Positions 34,806 through 42,727 of a DNA stretch of 64,000 nucleotides are shown here, in pieces (the first letter of the stretch is position 1; each line of letters begins with the position of its first letter). Source of the DNA: Flavobacterium aquidurense (GTDB lineage Bacteria; Bacteroidota; Bacteroidia; Flavobacteriales; Flavobacteriaceae); NCBI GenBank assembly GCA_900107365.1, contig FNPS01000003.1:496001-560000 (forward strand), given 5' to 3'. The notes under the pieces were generated by a model. That model was not told the origin of the DNA. It saw only the letters and a list, made by a program, of their open reading frames with translations, and did not search any database. The position numbers and the translations under genes were made by a program.

Positions 34806-35291
34806 TTAATCGATTTGATTGTCAACCAATACTTTTGAATTGAATAGTTCTTCAATTTTATTATGGCGATAATCAAAAATCGTTTTTAGCTTACTTTTTA
34901 CAACCAGTGTGTTCATTATTCGTCCTAAGTATCCTAATGGGAGTGCATAATGAACAATGTCTACCATTTTTGTTCCATTAGCTACAGGTTCAAAAAAATG
35001 TTTGTGATGCCACAAAGAATAAGGTCCAAAACGTTGTTCGTCTATAAAATATTGATTTTCTTTTGAAACGGTGATGATCGTAACCCAATTAATTTTAATA
35101 CCTAAAAGAGGTTTTAAAGTATACGTAATAATTTGTCCGGGATACATTCGTTTACCATCAAAATCCTGAATTTCAAAACTCATGTTGTCAAGCGTTATGG
35201 TCTGAAGATTTTTTGGACTTGAAAAGAAATCCCAACATTCTTCGACACTTGCATTTACATGTTGAACGGTTTCTATTTTGTATACTTTCAT
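34806..35291 (-). CDS. SRPBCC family protein
   Basis: This 161-residue protein has a START/SRPBCC-type fold: INASVEECWDFFSSPKNL-like opening (VNASVEECWDFFSSPKNLQ, residues 12-30), GQIITYTLKPLLGIKINWVTIITV, and a C-terminal helix LGYLGRIMNTLVVKSKLKTIFDYRHNKIEELF. Such proteins bind hydrophobic ligands. Homologues are found beside photolyase and TIGR01777 genes in light-response clusters of other bacteria. It lies between crtZ and the photolyase gene. Ligand and activity are unknown. Confidence 0.87.
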   Translation of the reverse strand: MKVYKIETVQHVNASVEECWDFFSSPKNLQTITLDNMSFEIQDFDGKRMYPGQIITYTLKPLLGIKINWVTIITVSKENQYFIDEQRFGPYSLWHHKHFFEPVANGTKMVDIVHYALPLGYLGRIMNTLVVKSKLKTIFDYRHNKIEELFNSKVLVDNQID

Positions 35292-35327
35292 AAAATCAGT
35301 TATTACAGATAGTTCTTAAGATATGAT

Positions 35328-35431
35328 TGCGTTAGGGATTGCAGTGGAGCTCTTTTTGTGGCTGGCCTTTTTGCCAGGCATAAAAAAGCGGGAACGAAAA
35401 GCCCGACCCGCCGCGGCGGGGAACGCCCAAA
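35328..35431. repeat. GC-rich structured intergenic element
   Basis: This 100-base element is far richer in G+C than its surroundings. It holds a perfect palindrome CCCGCCGCGGCGGG (35407-35420), a second hairpin TGGCTGGC / GCCAGGCA with one mismatch, and short outer complementarity (GCGTT / AACGC). It lies between crtZ and the SRPBCC gene, 5 bases past the crtZ stop. It may act as a terminator or RNA-stability element, or be a REP-like repeat. Confidence 0.75.
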
Positions 35432-35435
35432 ATCT

Positions 35436-35876
35436 TTACATTTTATAATATTTAAAAGGAACAAATAACATTCCGAAACATTCTCCTTCTTCTTTTCCTA
35501 AATGTTTGTGGTGAATTTTATGTGCTTTTCGTAACCCGATGAGGTACTTGTTTTTGGTATTTTTAAACCATTTAAAACGCTGATGAATTAAAACATCATG
35601 AATTAAGAAATAGCAAATGCCATATAAAGTTACGCCACAGGCAATAAAAAACAAATAATTGAATCCGCCCTGAACGCCAAAATAAAAAAGAACAATACTC
35701 GGAACGGCAAAAATAACAAAGAAGATGTCGTTGCGTTCAAAAGCATGATCGTATTTGGGTTGGTGATGATCTGCGTGAAAGTACCACATTAATCCATGCA
35801 TTACGTATTTGTGCGTAAGCCAGGTAACGCACTCCATGAAGAGAAAAACACCTAAAAAGATTAAGAAGGAAATCAT
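35436..35876 (-). CDS. crtZ: Beta-carotene hydroxylase (CrtZ-type, fatty acid hydroxylase superfamily)
   Basis: This 146-residue membrane di-iron hydroxylase has the expected histidine clusters: HKYVMH, HADHH, HDVLIH and HKIHH. It starts MISFLIFLGVFLFMECVTWLTH; an upstream TTG at 35921 would add a polar stretch before the first helix and is unlikely. CrtZ adds hydroxyl groups to beta-carotene rings to give zeaxanthin. It follows crtB on the same strand. Lycopene cyclase, needed to make its substrate, is not in this window. Confidence 0.93.
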   Translation of the reverse strand: MISFLIFLGVFLFMECVTWLTHKYVMHGLMWYFHADHHQPKYDHAFERNDIFFVIFAVPSIVLFYFGVQGGFNYLFFIACGVTLYGICYFLIHDVLIHQRFKWFKNTKNKYLIGLRKAHKIHHKHLGKEEGECFGMLFVPFKYYKM

Positions 35877-35961
35877 TTTTTTATTTGTTGAAATATTAAA
35901 GTTGCAATTAAAATCACTCAAATTTTAACTTGAAAATATAAAAGATTGACTCTATAAATTA

Positions 35962-36801
35962 TCAGACCAATTTTAGCTTGTAAGTTACAAAAGATTGCGC
36001 TAAAAGTCCCGCTTTTGTGTAATTTGAAACCCTGATTCTCGAATTTCCAATTTCATAGTAGGGTGTGTTTTTTAGTTTCTGAAGTAGCTTTTTGTAATAA
36101 ATATAAGCAGTATAAACGCCAAATTTTGCTTCCATTGGAAGTTTTACAATTCCCTGATAAGCAATTTTAAAATCTTCTTCGATTTCTTTGATAATGGCTG
36201 TTTTAGCATTCTCATCAAAGGATTTTAAATCGACTCCTGGAAAATAATTTCGGTTTAAAACTAAGTTGTCGTCTTTTAAATCCCTTAAGAAATTCACTTT
36301 CTGAAAAGCTGAACCCAATCGCATTGCTTCGTGTTTCAGTTGCTCGTATTTTTGATTGCTTCCTTTTACAAACACCTTTAAGCACATTAAGCCCACAACA
36401 TCTGCTGAACCGTAAATATAATCTTCGTATTCGGATTGCGTGTTGTAAGTCGATTTTATCAAATCTAGTTTCATGCTTTTAAGAAAAGCCTGAACTAGAT
36501 CATCTGTTATATTATATTGTTTTACAGTATGCTGAAACGAGTTTAGAATAGGGTTGAGGCTAATGCCCATTTCCATGGCTTTATAATGTTCTTTTTCAAA
36601 ATCATTGATGAGGTTTTCTTTGTCGTAATCATGAAAAGAATCGACGATTTCATCTGCAAAACGAACAAAGCCGTAAATGCTATAGATGCCATCTCTGATA
36701 CTTGGCGAAAGCATTTTTACAGCAAGCGAAAAAGAAGTACTGTAGCTTTGGGTTACCAATTTGCTACATTTTAGAGAAACGGTGTCAAATAGTGATTTCA
36801 T
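35962..36801 (-). CDS. crtB: Phytoene synthase
   Basis: This 279-residue enzyme of the squalene/phytoene synthase family has the first aspartate-rich motif in GFVRFADEIVDSF (about residues 44-56) and the second in NFLRDLKDD (about 168-176), plus YIYGSADVVGLMCLKVF. It condenses two geranylgeranyl diphosphates to phytoene. Its start lies 4 bases after the crtI stop, so crtI and crtB form a tight operon. Squalene synthase is a relative, but the crt neighbours settle the assignment. Confidence 0.95.
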   Translation of the reverse strand: MKSLFDTVSLKCSKLVTQSYSTSFSLAVKMLSPSIRDGIYSIYGFVRFADEIVDSFHDYDKENLINDFEKEHYKAMEMGISLNPILNSFQHTVKQYNITDDLVQAFLKSMKLDLIKSTYNTQSEYEDYIYGSADVVGLMCLKVFVKGSNQKYEQLKHEAMRLGSAFQKVNFLRDLKDDNLVLNRNYFPGVDLKSFDENAKTAIIKEIEEDFKIAYQGIVKLPMEAKFGVYTAYIYYKKLLQKLKNTPYYEIGNSRIRVSNYTKAGLLAQSFVTYKLKLV

Positions 36802-36805
36802 CTTT

Positions 36806-38272
36806 TTACGATCTTAGAGATTGGTGAATTAATTCAGCTACTAATTTTCCCGAAATTAAGGCGGGCGGAACTCCTGGACCAGGAACGGTTAATTGCCCTG
36901 TAAAAAATAAATTACGAACTTTTTTACTTTTTAGTTTTGGCCTTAAAAAAGCAGTTTGTAAAAGTGTATTAGCCATTCCGTAGGCATTTCCTTTGTAAGC
37001 ATTATAATCTGCTACAAAATCATTTTTGCAGAACGATCTTTTAAATATAATATTATTTCTGATTTTTTGCTGCGTTAGCTCCTCAAAACGAGTGATTATT
37101 TTTTCGAAATATTCTTCCCGAAGTTCTTCTGTGTCTTTTATTCCTGGTGCTAACGGAATTAAAAAGAAGCCGCTTTCCATTCCGTTTGGTGCTGCAGATG
37201 CATCTGTTTTAGATGGGAAATTAGCATAGAATAGTGGTGCCTCGGGCCATTTCGGGTCATCATAGATATCTGCTGCGTGTTGGTTAAAATCAACATCAAA
37301 AAATAAGGCGTGATGGGTAATGTTCTCTATTTTTTTATTGAAACCAACAAAAAATAAAAGAGAAGAAGGTGCGAAAATACGGCTTTCCCAATATTTTGCT
37401 GAATAGCAGCGATGTGTTTCGTCGAGTAAAGTTTCGGTATGCTGATAATCGGCACCACTTACAATGATATCTGCTTTTATGGTTTTTCCGTTAATTATGA
37501 TTCCGGTTGCGGTTTTGTTTTCAACTATAATTTTCTCAATCGACGCATTCGTTTCAATAGTAACTCCTAGTTCAATTGCCAGTTTTTCGATTCCACGAAC
37601 GACATCAAACATTCCGGTTTTAGGATGCCATGTTCCTAAACCAAAATCGGCATAATTCATAAAATTATAAAAGGAAGGCGTTTTGGTTGGTTTGGCACCT
37701 AAAAATAAAACAGGAAATTCTAGAATCTGAATTAATCGCTCGTTTTTAAATTTCTTCCGAATATCACTGCTTACCGTGCCAAAAAACTGATTTAATTTTA
37801 ATGCAGTTTGTGGCGTAATTAATTCTAAAGGCGAAACTCCCGGACGGTATACCAAATCTTTAATGGCAATATCATAATTGCTTTTAGCCTGATGAATAAA
37901 AGCTTCCAGTTTTGATCCGCTTCCTTTTTCAATGCCTTCAAAAGTGGTTTTTATTGCATCAATATTATCATAAATATTGATAAAATCATTAATTCCAAAA
38001 TAAACACGATACGCAGGATTTAATTTGATAAGCTCATAATAATCAGAGGTATTTTTGCCGAAATCAGAAAAGAATTTTTCAAAAACATCTGGCATCCAGT
38101 ACCAACTTGGTCCCATGTCGAAAGTAAAACCATCTTTTTTGAATTGTCTTGCTCTTCCGCCAATAGATTCGTTTTTTTCATAAATAGTTACCTTGTTACC
38201 TTGTTGAGACAAGTAACATGAAGCGGCTAACGAAGAGAAGCCAGAACCTATTATTGCGATCGTTTTTGTCAT
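36806..38272 (-). CDS. crtI: Phytoene desaturase
   Basis: This 488-residue FAD enzyme has the dinucleotide site IAIIGSGFSSLAASCYLSQQG (near residues 5-25) and EKNESIGGRARQFKKDGFTFDMGPSWYW, and a C-terminal GNAYGMANTLLQTAFLRPK ... NLFFTGQLTVPGPGVPPALISGKLVAELI signature of CrtI. It converts phytoene to lycopene. A promoter and a palindrome lie in the 37 bases before its ATG, directly after the regulator gene, so it heads the crt operon under local control. Confidence 0.95.
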   Translation of the reverse strand: MTKTIAIIGSGFSSLAASCYLSQQGNKVTIYEKNESIGGRARQFKKDGFTFDMGPSWYWMPDVFEKFFSDFGKNTSDYYELIKLNPAYRVYFGINDFINIYDNIDAIKTTFEGIEKGSGSKLEAFIHQAKSNYDIAIKDLVYRPGVSPLELITPQTALKLNQFFGTVSSDIRKKFKNERLIQILEFPVLFLGAKPTKTPSFYNFMNYADFGLGTWHPKTGMFDVVRGIEKLAIELGVTIETNASIEKIIVENKTATGIIINGKTIKADIIVSGADYQHTETLLDETHRCYSAKYWESRIFAPSSLLFFVGFNKKIENITHHALFFDVDFNQHAADIYDDPKWPEAPLFYANFPSKTDASAAPNGMESGFFLIPLAPGIKDTEELREEYFEKIITRFEELTQQKIRNNIIFKRSFCKNDFVADYNAYKGNAYGMANTLLQTAFLRPKLKSKKVRNLFFTGQLTVPGPGVPPALISGKLVAELIHQSLRS

Positions 38273-38309
38273 TTGTTTAACAAATATACAAAAACTTTAA
38301 ACAAAACAA
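38271..38309 (-). promoter_or_regulatory. crtI promoter with overlapping palindrome, candidate CarH-like operator
   Basis: On the minus strand TTG (38307-38309), an 18-base spacer, and TATATTTG (38281-38288) form a good Bacteroidota promoter. A near-perfect palindrome ATTTGTTTAACAAAT (38271-38285) overlaps the -7 element and reaches the ATG. A protein bound there would block transcription. The regulator gene ends exactly where the -33 element begins. The leader would be extremely short. Confidence 0.6.
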
Positions 38310-39209
38310 TTATATTCTTTCCAGAGTCTCTTCCATTGTATAGAAAAGTTTTATTCTATCTGGTAGAATAGTCTCGTCAATGTGCTCGATCATATTACCC
38401 ATAAGCCAGATTTCGTTGTTTTTTGCCAGTAATTTTTGCCCCATAGATTTTACATATTGATTAATTACGCTACGATCAGGCTGAACGGTCATGAAAGAAA
38501 CAAATGTAATATTCTCGAAATATTTAGTAAGATCCTGTAAATTCTCAATTGGCATACTTTCTCCTAGATAAATGGTTTTGTAACCTTTTAGAAGAATTTC
38601 ATATTGTATGTACAATAAGCCTATTTGATGAACTTCATTAAGCGGTAACGAAAGAACAAAAACGCGATCTGTTTTCGCTGGTTTTAAAATCTGAAGACTC
38701 TCTGTATATATTAAAATCTTTTGCTTAATTAAATGAGATATAAAATGTTCATTTGCCGGACTAATAGTTTCAGATTGCCACAACAACCCCAGTTCTTTTA
38801 ATAAAGGAAGAAAATGGTCTTTGAATACTTCGCTAAATGTTTTTTCTGAAATAAGCCAGTCAAATGTGGTAAAGAATAATTCCTGGTCAAAATTCATCAT
38901 TGCCATCTTAAAGGATGTGATAGCATAATTTTGAGAATTCTTCTTTGAAATGATTTCACGAACCAGTTGCGGAATTTTTTCCTCCGGATAAGTGGCTATC
39001 TTAGATATTTTATAACCGTATTCGTGTAATAGGGTTATGTTTAAAAGCTTTTGTAAATTATGGACATTGTAAAGTCGGATGTTGGTATCCGTTCTCATCG
39101 GTTCAAGAATGTTATATCTCTTTTCCCAAATACGAATGGTATGTGCTTTTATTCCTGATAAATTTTCAAGGTCTTTTATGCTAAAAACGGTCTTTATGTT
39201 GTTTATCAT
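38310..39209 (-). CDS. MerR-family regulator with cobalamin-binding domain (CarH/LitR-like)
   Basis: This 299-residue protein has an N-terminal MerR-type winged helix (FSIKDLENLSGIKAHTIRIWEKRYNILEP, residues 9-37), a helical bundle, and a B12-binding Rossmann domain. The photoreceptor motif W-x9-EH is present (Trp144, Glu154, His155), and the lower axial histidine is expected at His194 in EVHQIG. CarH proteins bind adenosylcobalamin, repress carotenoid genes in the dark and release DNA in light. The residue after Trp144 is Gln, where Thermus CarH has the histidine (132) that captures cobalt after photolysis. It lies directly upstream of crtI. Confidence 0.92.
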   Translation of the reverse strand: MINNIKTVFSIKDLENLSGIKAHTIRIWEKRYNILEPMRTDTNIRLYNVHNLQKLLNITLLHEYGYKISKIATYPEEKIPQLVREIISKKNSQNYAITSFKMAMMNFDQELFFTTFDWLISEKTFSEVFKDHFLPLLKELGLLWQSETISPANEHFISHLIKQKILIYTESLQILKPAKTDRVFVLSLPLNEVHQIGLLYIQYEILLKGYKTIYLGESMPIENLQDLTKYFENITFVSFMTVQPDRSVINQYVKSMGQKLLAKNNEIWLMGNMIEHIDETILPDRIKLFYTMEETLERI

Positions 39210-39281
39210 TATTACGATTTTGGATAAACAAAAATAGAATAAAATCTGAGATTACATTTAAAACTTGATTAAAATGATAGA

Positions 39282-40244
39282 TTATGAGAAGTTTGTAGTA
39301 TCATACTGATTTAATTTGTCCAAATACAAGATCGTTTTAGAACCATCTTTACTTCTATTGTACATGGTAACGAATTTTGCGCCATAAATGATTTCATTAA
39401 AGGTATACGATGTCTTGGCTGCCACGGTATTACTGAACATATCATCGAATGTAGTAATGAAAACTAAAATTTCGCCGTGGATTCTTTTAAAATCTTCTTC
39501 GGTGAAATTATATAACGGACTATTTTCTGTTATCGGATGTACTAGTGTCCAACTTAAAGATAATGCGTTGATCCTGTCAAGTTCTAAATCTAACGTGTAA
39601 AATTTGTTTGTTCGTTCACCATTTTCTTCAGTGCTCATTCCGAGTGTTACTTTTGCTTTTGCATCAGTAAAATTGGTATTTTTAAAAGGTACAATACGAA
39701 TCATTAATCCTTTACCTTCTCCATATGGAGAAATTAAGGCATTATGAGAGAATTTTAAAAAAGCAGTTGGTTTGCTGAATCTTCCAAAAAATAAACCAGT
39801 AGCAATAGCAAAACTCAATAAACCTATTAAAGCCTCAGCGGCAGATAATGCGCTGGTTAAAAACCCATTTGGACTAATGTGTCCGTATCCTACGGTTGTG
39901 AAGGTTTGTGCGCTAAAAAAATAAGCTTGTCCAAATTGTATTAATGCACTTTGTGTTGGTGCAATTCCGTCAAGATGTTCAATTCCAATTGCGTAATAAA
40001 ATAACGCAAAAACAAAATTGATGGCAATGTAGAAACTAAATAAAATTAGCATGAACTTCCAGTTAGGCATGTCGATCATGGTATGGTACCAACTGATACG
40101 ACGAAGAATGTTCATTCCTCTTTTCTCGATATTTGGTGTTCCGTTTTTGTTTACAAATCTACCGCCGTAACTGTTTGCATTAGTTCCAAATCCTGAATTT
40201 TTATCGGTTTTTATTTGGTTATTTGCTTTTTTAAGAAGTGCCAT
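39282..40244 (-). CDS. Inward-rectifier-type potassium channel (KirBac)
   Basis: This 320-residue channel has a slide-helix region, outer helix (about 68-90), the pore with selectivity filter TTVGYGH, an inner helix (SALSAAEALIGLLSFAIATGLFFGRF) and a C-terminal immunoglobulin-like cytoplasmic domain (LMIRIVPFKNTNFTDAKAKVTLGM ... HPITENSPLYNFTEEDF). These features define the prokaryotic Kir family. Gating ligands are not evident. It ends 72 bases upstream of the CarH-like gene on the same strand, so read-through into the regulator is possible. Confidence 0.93.
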   Translation of the reverse strand: MALLKKANNQIKTDKNSGFGTNANSYGGRFVNKNGTPNIEKRGMNILRRISWYHTMIDMPNWKFMLILFSFYIAINFVFALFYYAIGIEHLDGIAPTQSALIQFGQAYFFSAQTFTTVGYGHISPNGFLTSALSAAEALIGLLSFAIATGLFFGRFSKPTAFLKFSHNALISPYGEGKGLMIRIVPFKNTNFTDAKAKVTLGMSTEENGERTNKFYTLDLELDRINALSLSWTLVHPITENSPLYNFTEEDFKRIHGEILVFITTFDDMFSNTVAAKTSYTFNEIIYGAKFVTMYNRSKDGSKTILYLDKLNQYDTTNFS

Positions 40245-40311
40245 TCAGTGTTAGTTTAAAGAACAAATGTAAGGATATCTTTTATATGATAAGGCTATCG
40301 GTTTTAAACAG

Positions 40312-40351
40312 AAAAGCAATCAGTAAAAAGTGTTTTTTACTGATTGCTTTT
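40312..40351 (-). terminator. Intrinsic terminator of the TPR gene
   Basis: AAAAGCAATCAGTAAAAA pairs with TTTTTTACTGATTGCTTTT around a GTG loop. It follows the TPR gene and precedes the channel gene on the minus strand. A frame read through it on the plus strand is not a gene. Confidence 0.85.
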
Positions 40352-40376
40352 TTATTATTGTCAGCTATTTTTTGTT

Positions 40377-40877
40377 TTACTTACAAAATGTTGCTTTGTT
40401 TTTTTTGGCGCTCTGGCTGCCCAGTTCAATCGCTTTAGAGAAGTCTTTGCAGCAATTTTTTTTGTCTCCGATTTTATTATAGGCCAAACCTCTTAAGTTG
40501 TAAGCAACATAATCTTTTGGATTTAATTCGAGTGATGAAGTACAATCTGCAATGGTTTCCTTAAAGTTCATCAATTTGTAATTGACATTGGCTCTTCCGG
40601 TATAAGCATCAGTATTCATGTCGTTTAATTCGAGCGTTTTGTTAAAATCGACAAGAGCTCCTTTTAAATCATTGAGGTTGTATTTGGCCACACCTCTGTT
40701 TTGATACGCTTCGACAAATTTAGGGTCCATATTGATTGCCTTTGTGTAATCGGCGATGGCGCCTTTTGTGTTACCAGCGTCGGCTTTTTTCATGGCTTTG
40801 TCAAAATAAGTCGTTGCCGATTGGGCCCAGGTTGAGCAGCTGATCATAATAAATGATACAAGTAATAATTTTTTCAT
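40377..40877 (-). CDS. Exported tetratricopeptide repeat protein
   Basis: This 166-residue protein has a signal peptide (ending STWAQ) and four TPR units between about residues 22 and 155, for example AIADYTKAINMDPKFVEAYQNRG and ALVDFNKTLELNDMNTDAYTGRA. The last unit carries a Cys-Cys pair (KKNCCKDF). It should be a periplasmic protein-interaction scaffold. No partner is adjacent. A terminator separates it from the channel gene. Confidence 0.88.
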   Translation of the reverse strand: MKKLLLVSFIMISCSTWAQSATTYFDKAMKKADAGNTKGAIADYTKAINMDPKFVEAYQNRGVAKYNLNDLKGALVDFNKTLELNDMNTDAYTGRANVNYKLMNFKETIADCTSSLELNPKDYVAYNLRGLAYNKIGDKKNCCKDFSKAIELGSQSAKKNKATFCK

Positions 40878-41041
40878 AAACCAATTTGGGATTAGTTAGT
40901 AGGTTAATTAATTCTGAGACGAATTTATGAAAGTTTTATTTTGTAAGAGAAATTCTTTTGTGAAAAAATGGTAATTAAATTTAAAATATTAATTCACGAA
41001 TGTAATCATGGCTTTTTTTAGAATTAACCTGTTATGAAAAT

Positions 41042-41128
41042 GAGTTCCCTAGCCCAGATAGGAGCGGTATCCTTTTTCTTGCTCCTTTAGCAAGGAAAAG
41101 ATACAAGCGGATAGCTGGATTAGCTCCT
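41042..41128. repeat. Structured intergenic element with long hairpin
   Basis: A long imperfect hairpin forms from nested complementary pieces: outer GAG/CTC, CTAGCCCAG with CTGGATTAG, and an inner stem GTATCCTTTTTCTTGC with GCAAGGAAAAGATAC. It lies 8 bases past the DUF4256 stop codon. It may be a terminator, a REP-type repeat or a structured RNA; a comparison with the Flavo-1 RNA family would be informative. Confidence 0.7.
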
Positions 41129-41136
41129 AAAAAAAA

Positions 41137-41697
41137 CTAGACCTTTAAACAACCACGAAAACCTCTTGCGGCATAATACGATTCGGCACCATTATGATAC
41201 ACGAAAGTTCTGTCATAACGGAAATCAGAAAATAAAGCGCCTCCCAATTTACGAACTTCCGGAGTGGTGGTTATCCAGCTTGAAGTTTTGGTGTCAAAAT
41301 TTCCTAATTCCTGTAAATTTCTGTATTGTTCTTCGGTCAGGATTTCGACGCCCATTTCTTCGGCCATATCAAGAGCACTATTTTTGGGTTTGTGTTCTTT
41401 TCTTGAATCTAATGCTTTGCGATCGTAGCAAAGACTTCTGCGGCCTTTTGGGCTTTCAGCAACGCAATCGAAAAATATATATTCATTTGTGTTTTTATCA
41501 TAACCCACAACATCTGGTTCGCCATCGGTTTTTTCCATTTCGAGAAGCGACCAGAGTTTTTCAGGATTTGCTTCCAGTTTTTCATGTACTTTATTCCATT
41601 CAATATCGGCATGTCGTGTTTTGTTTTTCTCAAAACGCGTTTTTAAAATGCTAATGATTTCCTCTTGCTGTTCTGGTGCTATTTTATTTTTACTCAT
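41137..41697 (-). CDS. DUF4256 family protein
   Basis: This 186-residue soluble protein carries the pattern of DUF4256: ILKTRFEKNKTRH near the start, LWSLLEMEKTDGEPDVVG, FFDCVAESPKGRRSLCYDRKAL, EILTEEQYRNLQELGNFDTKTSSWI and FRYDRTFVYHNGAESYYAARGFRG. Function is unknown. I chose MSKNKIAPEQ at 41697; an upstream start at 41733 is less likely. It is the last gene of a minus-strand operon led by an ArsR regulator. Confidence 0.9.
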   Translation of the reverse strand: MSKNKIAPEQQEEIISILKTRFEKNKTRHADIEWNKVHEKLEANPEKLWSLLEMEKTDGEPDVVGYDKNTNEYIFFDCVAESPKGRRSLCYDRKALDSRKEHKPKNSALDMAEEMGVEILTEEQYRNLQELGNFDTKTSSWITTTPEVRKLGGALFSDFRYDRTFVYHNGAESYYAARGFRGCLKV

Positions 41698-41745
41698 GAT
41701 GTTTTTATTTGTGTAGTTATACTTTGTGTGCAAACCAGCATTTAA

Positions 41746-42324
41746 TTAATCTTTTAATCCTTTTCCTTCAAGAATATCCGGAATAGCTTTTTCAACTCTG
41801 GCTTCGCGTGTCTTTGCCTGTTTGGGTTGAGCAAAATATAATAAATACCCTCTTTGTCGGCCTGGTGTCAAAGCTTCAAAAGCTTTTTTTACCTGGGAAT
41901 CCTCCTTTAATTTTTTTTGAAATTCTTCAGAAACGGGAAACTCTGAAGTTTTTTTCAATTCGACTCTCAAACCTGCTTTTTCAATTTCAATAGCTTCATA
42001 GATATAAGCTTTTAAAATGCTTTTTTGTTTCACTATTTCTTTAAGATGGGTAAATCTGATTTGTCTCGCTGCCTGAACATTCTCAGATTGCTGAATCAGG
42101 ATTCCTTCTGTGTCCTTTAATAAAGCGCCTTTAAAAAATAAAAAAGCACAATACTCCTTAAAGTCGTGTATTAAAACAATATTGTTTTTTTGCTGCACAT
42201 AACACGGTGTTCCCCATTTTAATTCTTCTGTTAATTGACAATCTAATGCAATCGTTCTTAATTGTTCTAATTCTTTCTGCCATTTACTGGCTTTGTCAAA
42301 ATAAAAATCAACTTTCGGATTCAT
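41746..42324 (-). CDS. YdeI/OmdA family protein (DUF1801 and OmdA-like)
   Basis: This 192-residue protein has an N-terminal DUF1801-like part (LTEELKWGTPCYVQQKNNIVLIHDFKEYCAFLFFKG) and a C-terminal bacteriocin-protection YdeI/OmdA-like part (SEEFQKKLKEDSQVKKAFEALTPGRQRGYLLYFAQPKQAKTREARVEKAIPDI). Homologues are linked to protection against bacteriocins or antimicrobial peptides in enterobacteria, though the mechanism is not known. It lies between DoxX and DUF4256 genes in the ArsR operon. Confidence 0.9.
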   Translation of the reverse strand: MNPKVDFYFDKASKWQKELEQLRTIALDCQLTEELKWGTPCYVQQKNNIVLIHDFKEYCAFLFFKGALLKDTEGILIQQSENVQAARQIRFTHLKEIVKQKSILKAYIYEAIEIEKAGLRVELKKTSEFPVSEEFQKKLKEDSQVKKAFEALTPGRQRGYLLYFAQPKQAKTREARVEKAIPDILEGKGLKD

Positions 42325-42343
42325 GTTGTTTGTTTTTTAATAG

Positions 42344-42721
42344 TTAAGCTGAAATGGTTTTTCTTTCTATAGGTCTAAAATACCAGGAAAGAACAGTTAA
42401 AACAAGTAATAAAGTGGGGCCAAAATAAGCAATAGCTTCGTCGGCTTTGGCAAAGTGCGATACAATAGCACCAGACATCGCGAAAAAGAAGCCTGCATAT
42501 GCCCATTCTTTTAGTAACGGAAATTTTGGAAGTAGTATTGCAACTACGCCTAATAATTTCCAGACGCCTAAAATTACAAGAAAATAAAGAGGATAGCCCA
42601 AATGTGCCATCATGTCAACTTCTTCTTTTATTTGCAGTATTTGTACTATTCCGGTTGATGTCATTCCTAATGCCAGCCAAAGTGTGGCGGCCCAGTAGAT
42701 AATTGTGTTTCTCTTTGTCAT
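42344..42721 (-). CDS. DoxX family membrane protein
   Basis: This 125-residue protein has four predicted membrane helices (about residues 8-26, 45-65, 73-92, 97-115) and the segment LGYPLYFLVILGVWKLLGVVAILLP characteristic of DoxX-like proteins. Roles of the family are varied and poorly defined. The gene starts 6 bases after the AHSA1 gene ends and belongs to the ArsR operon. Its presence with an SRPBCC protein behind ArsR is a common arrangement in Bacteroidota. Confidence 0.88.
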   Translation of the reverse strand: MTKRNTIIYWAATLWLALGMTSTGIVQILQIKEEVDMMAHLGYPLYFLVILGVWKLLGVVAILLPKFPLLKEWAYAGFFFAMSGAIVSHFAKADEAIAYFGPTLLLVLTVLSWYFRPIERKTISA

Positions 42722-42727
42722 GATGTA

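Noticed and set aside
34806..38272. Lycopene cyclase in the carotenoid cluster
   Set aside because: No protein here shows a lycopene cyclase pattern; the SRPBCC protein is too different in size and motifs.
40238..40438. Plus-strand small membrane protein
   Set aside because: The frame reads through a perfect intrinsic terminator and the end of the TPR gene.
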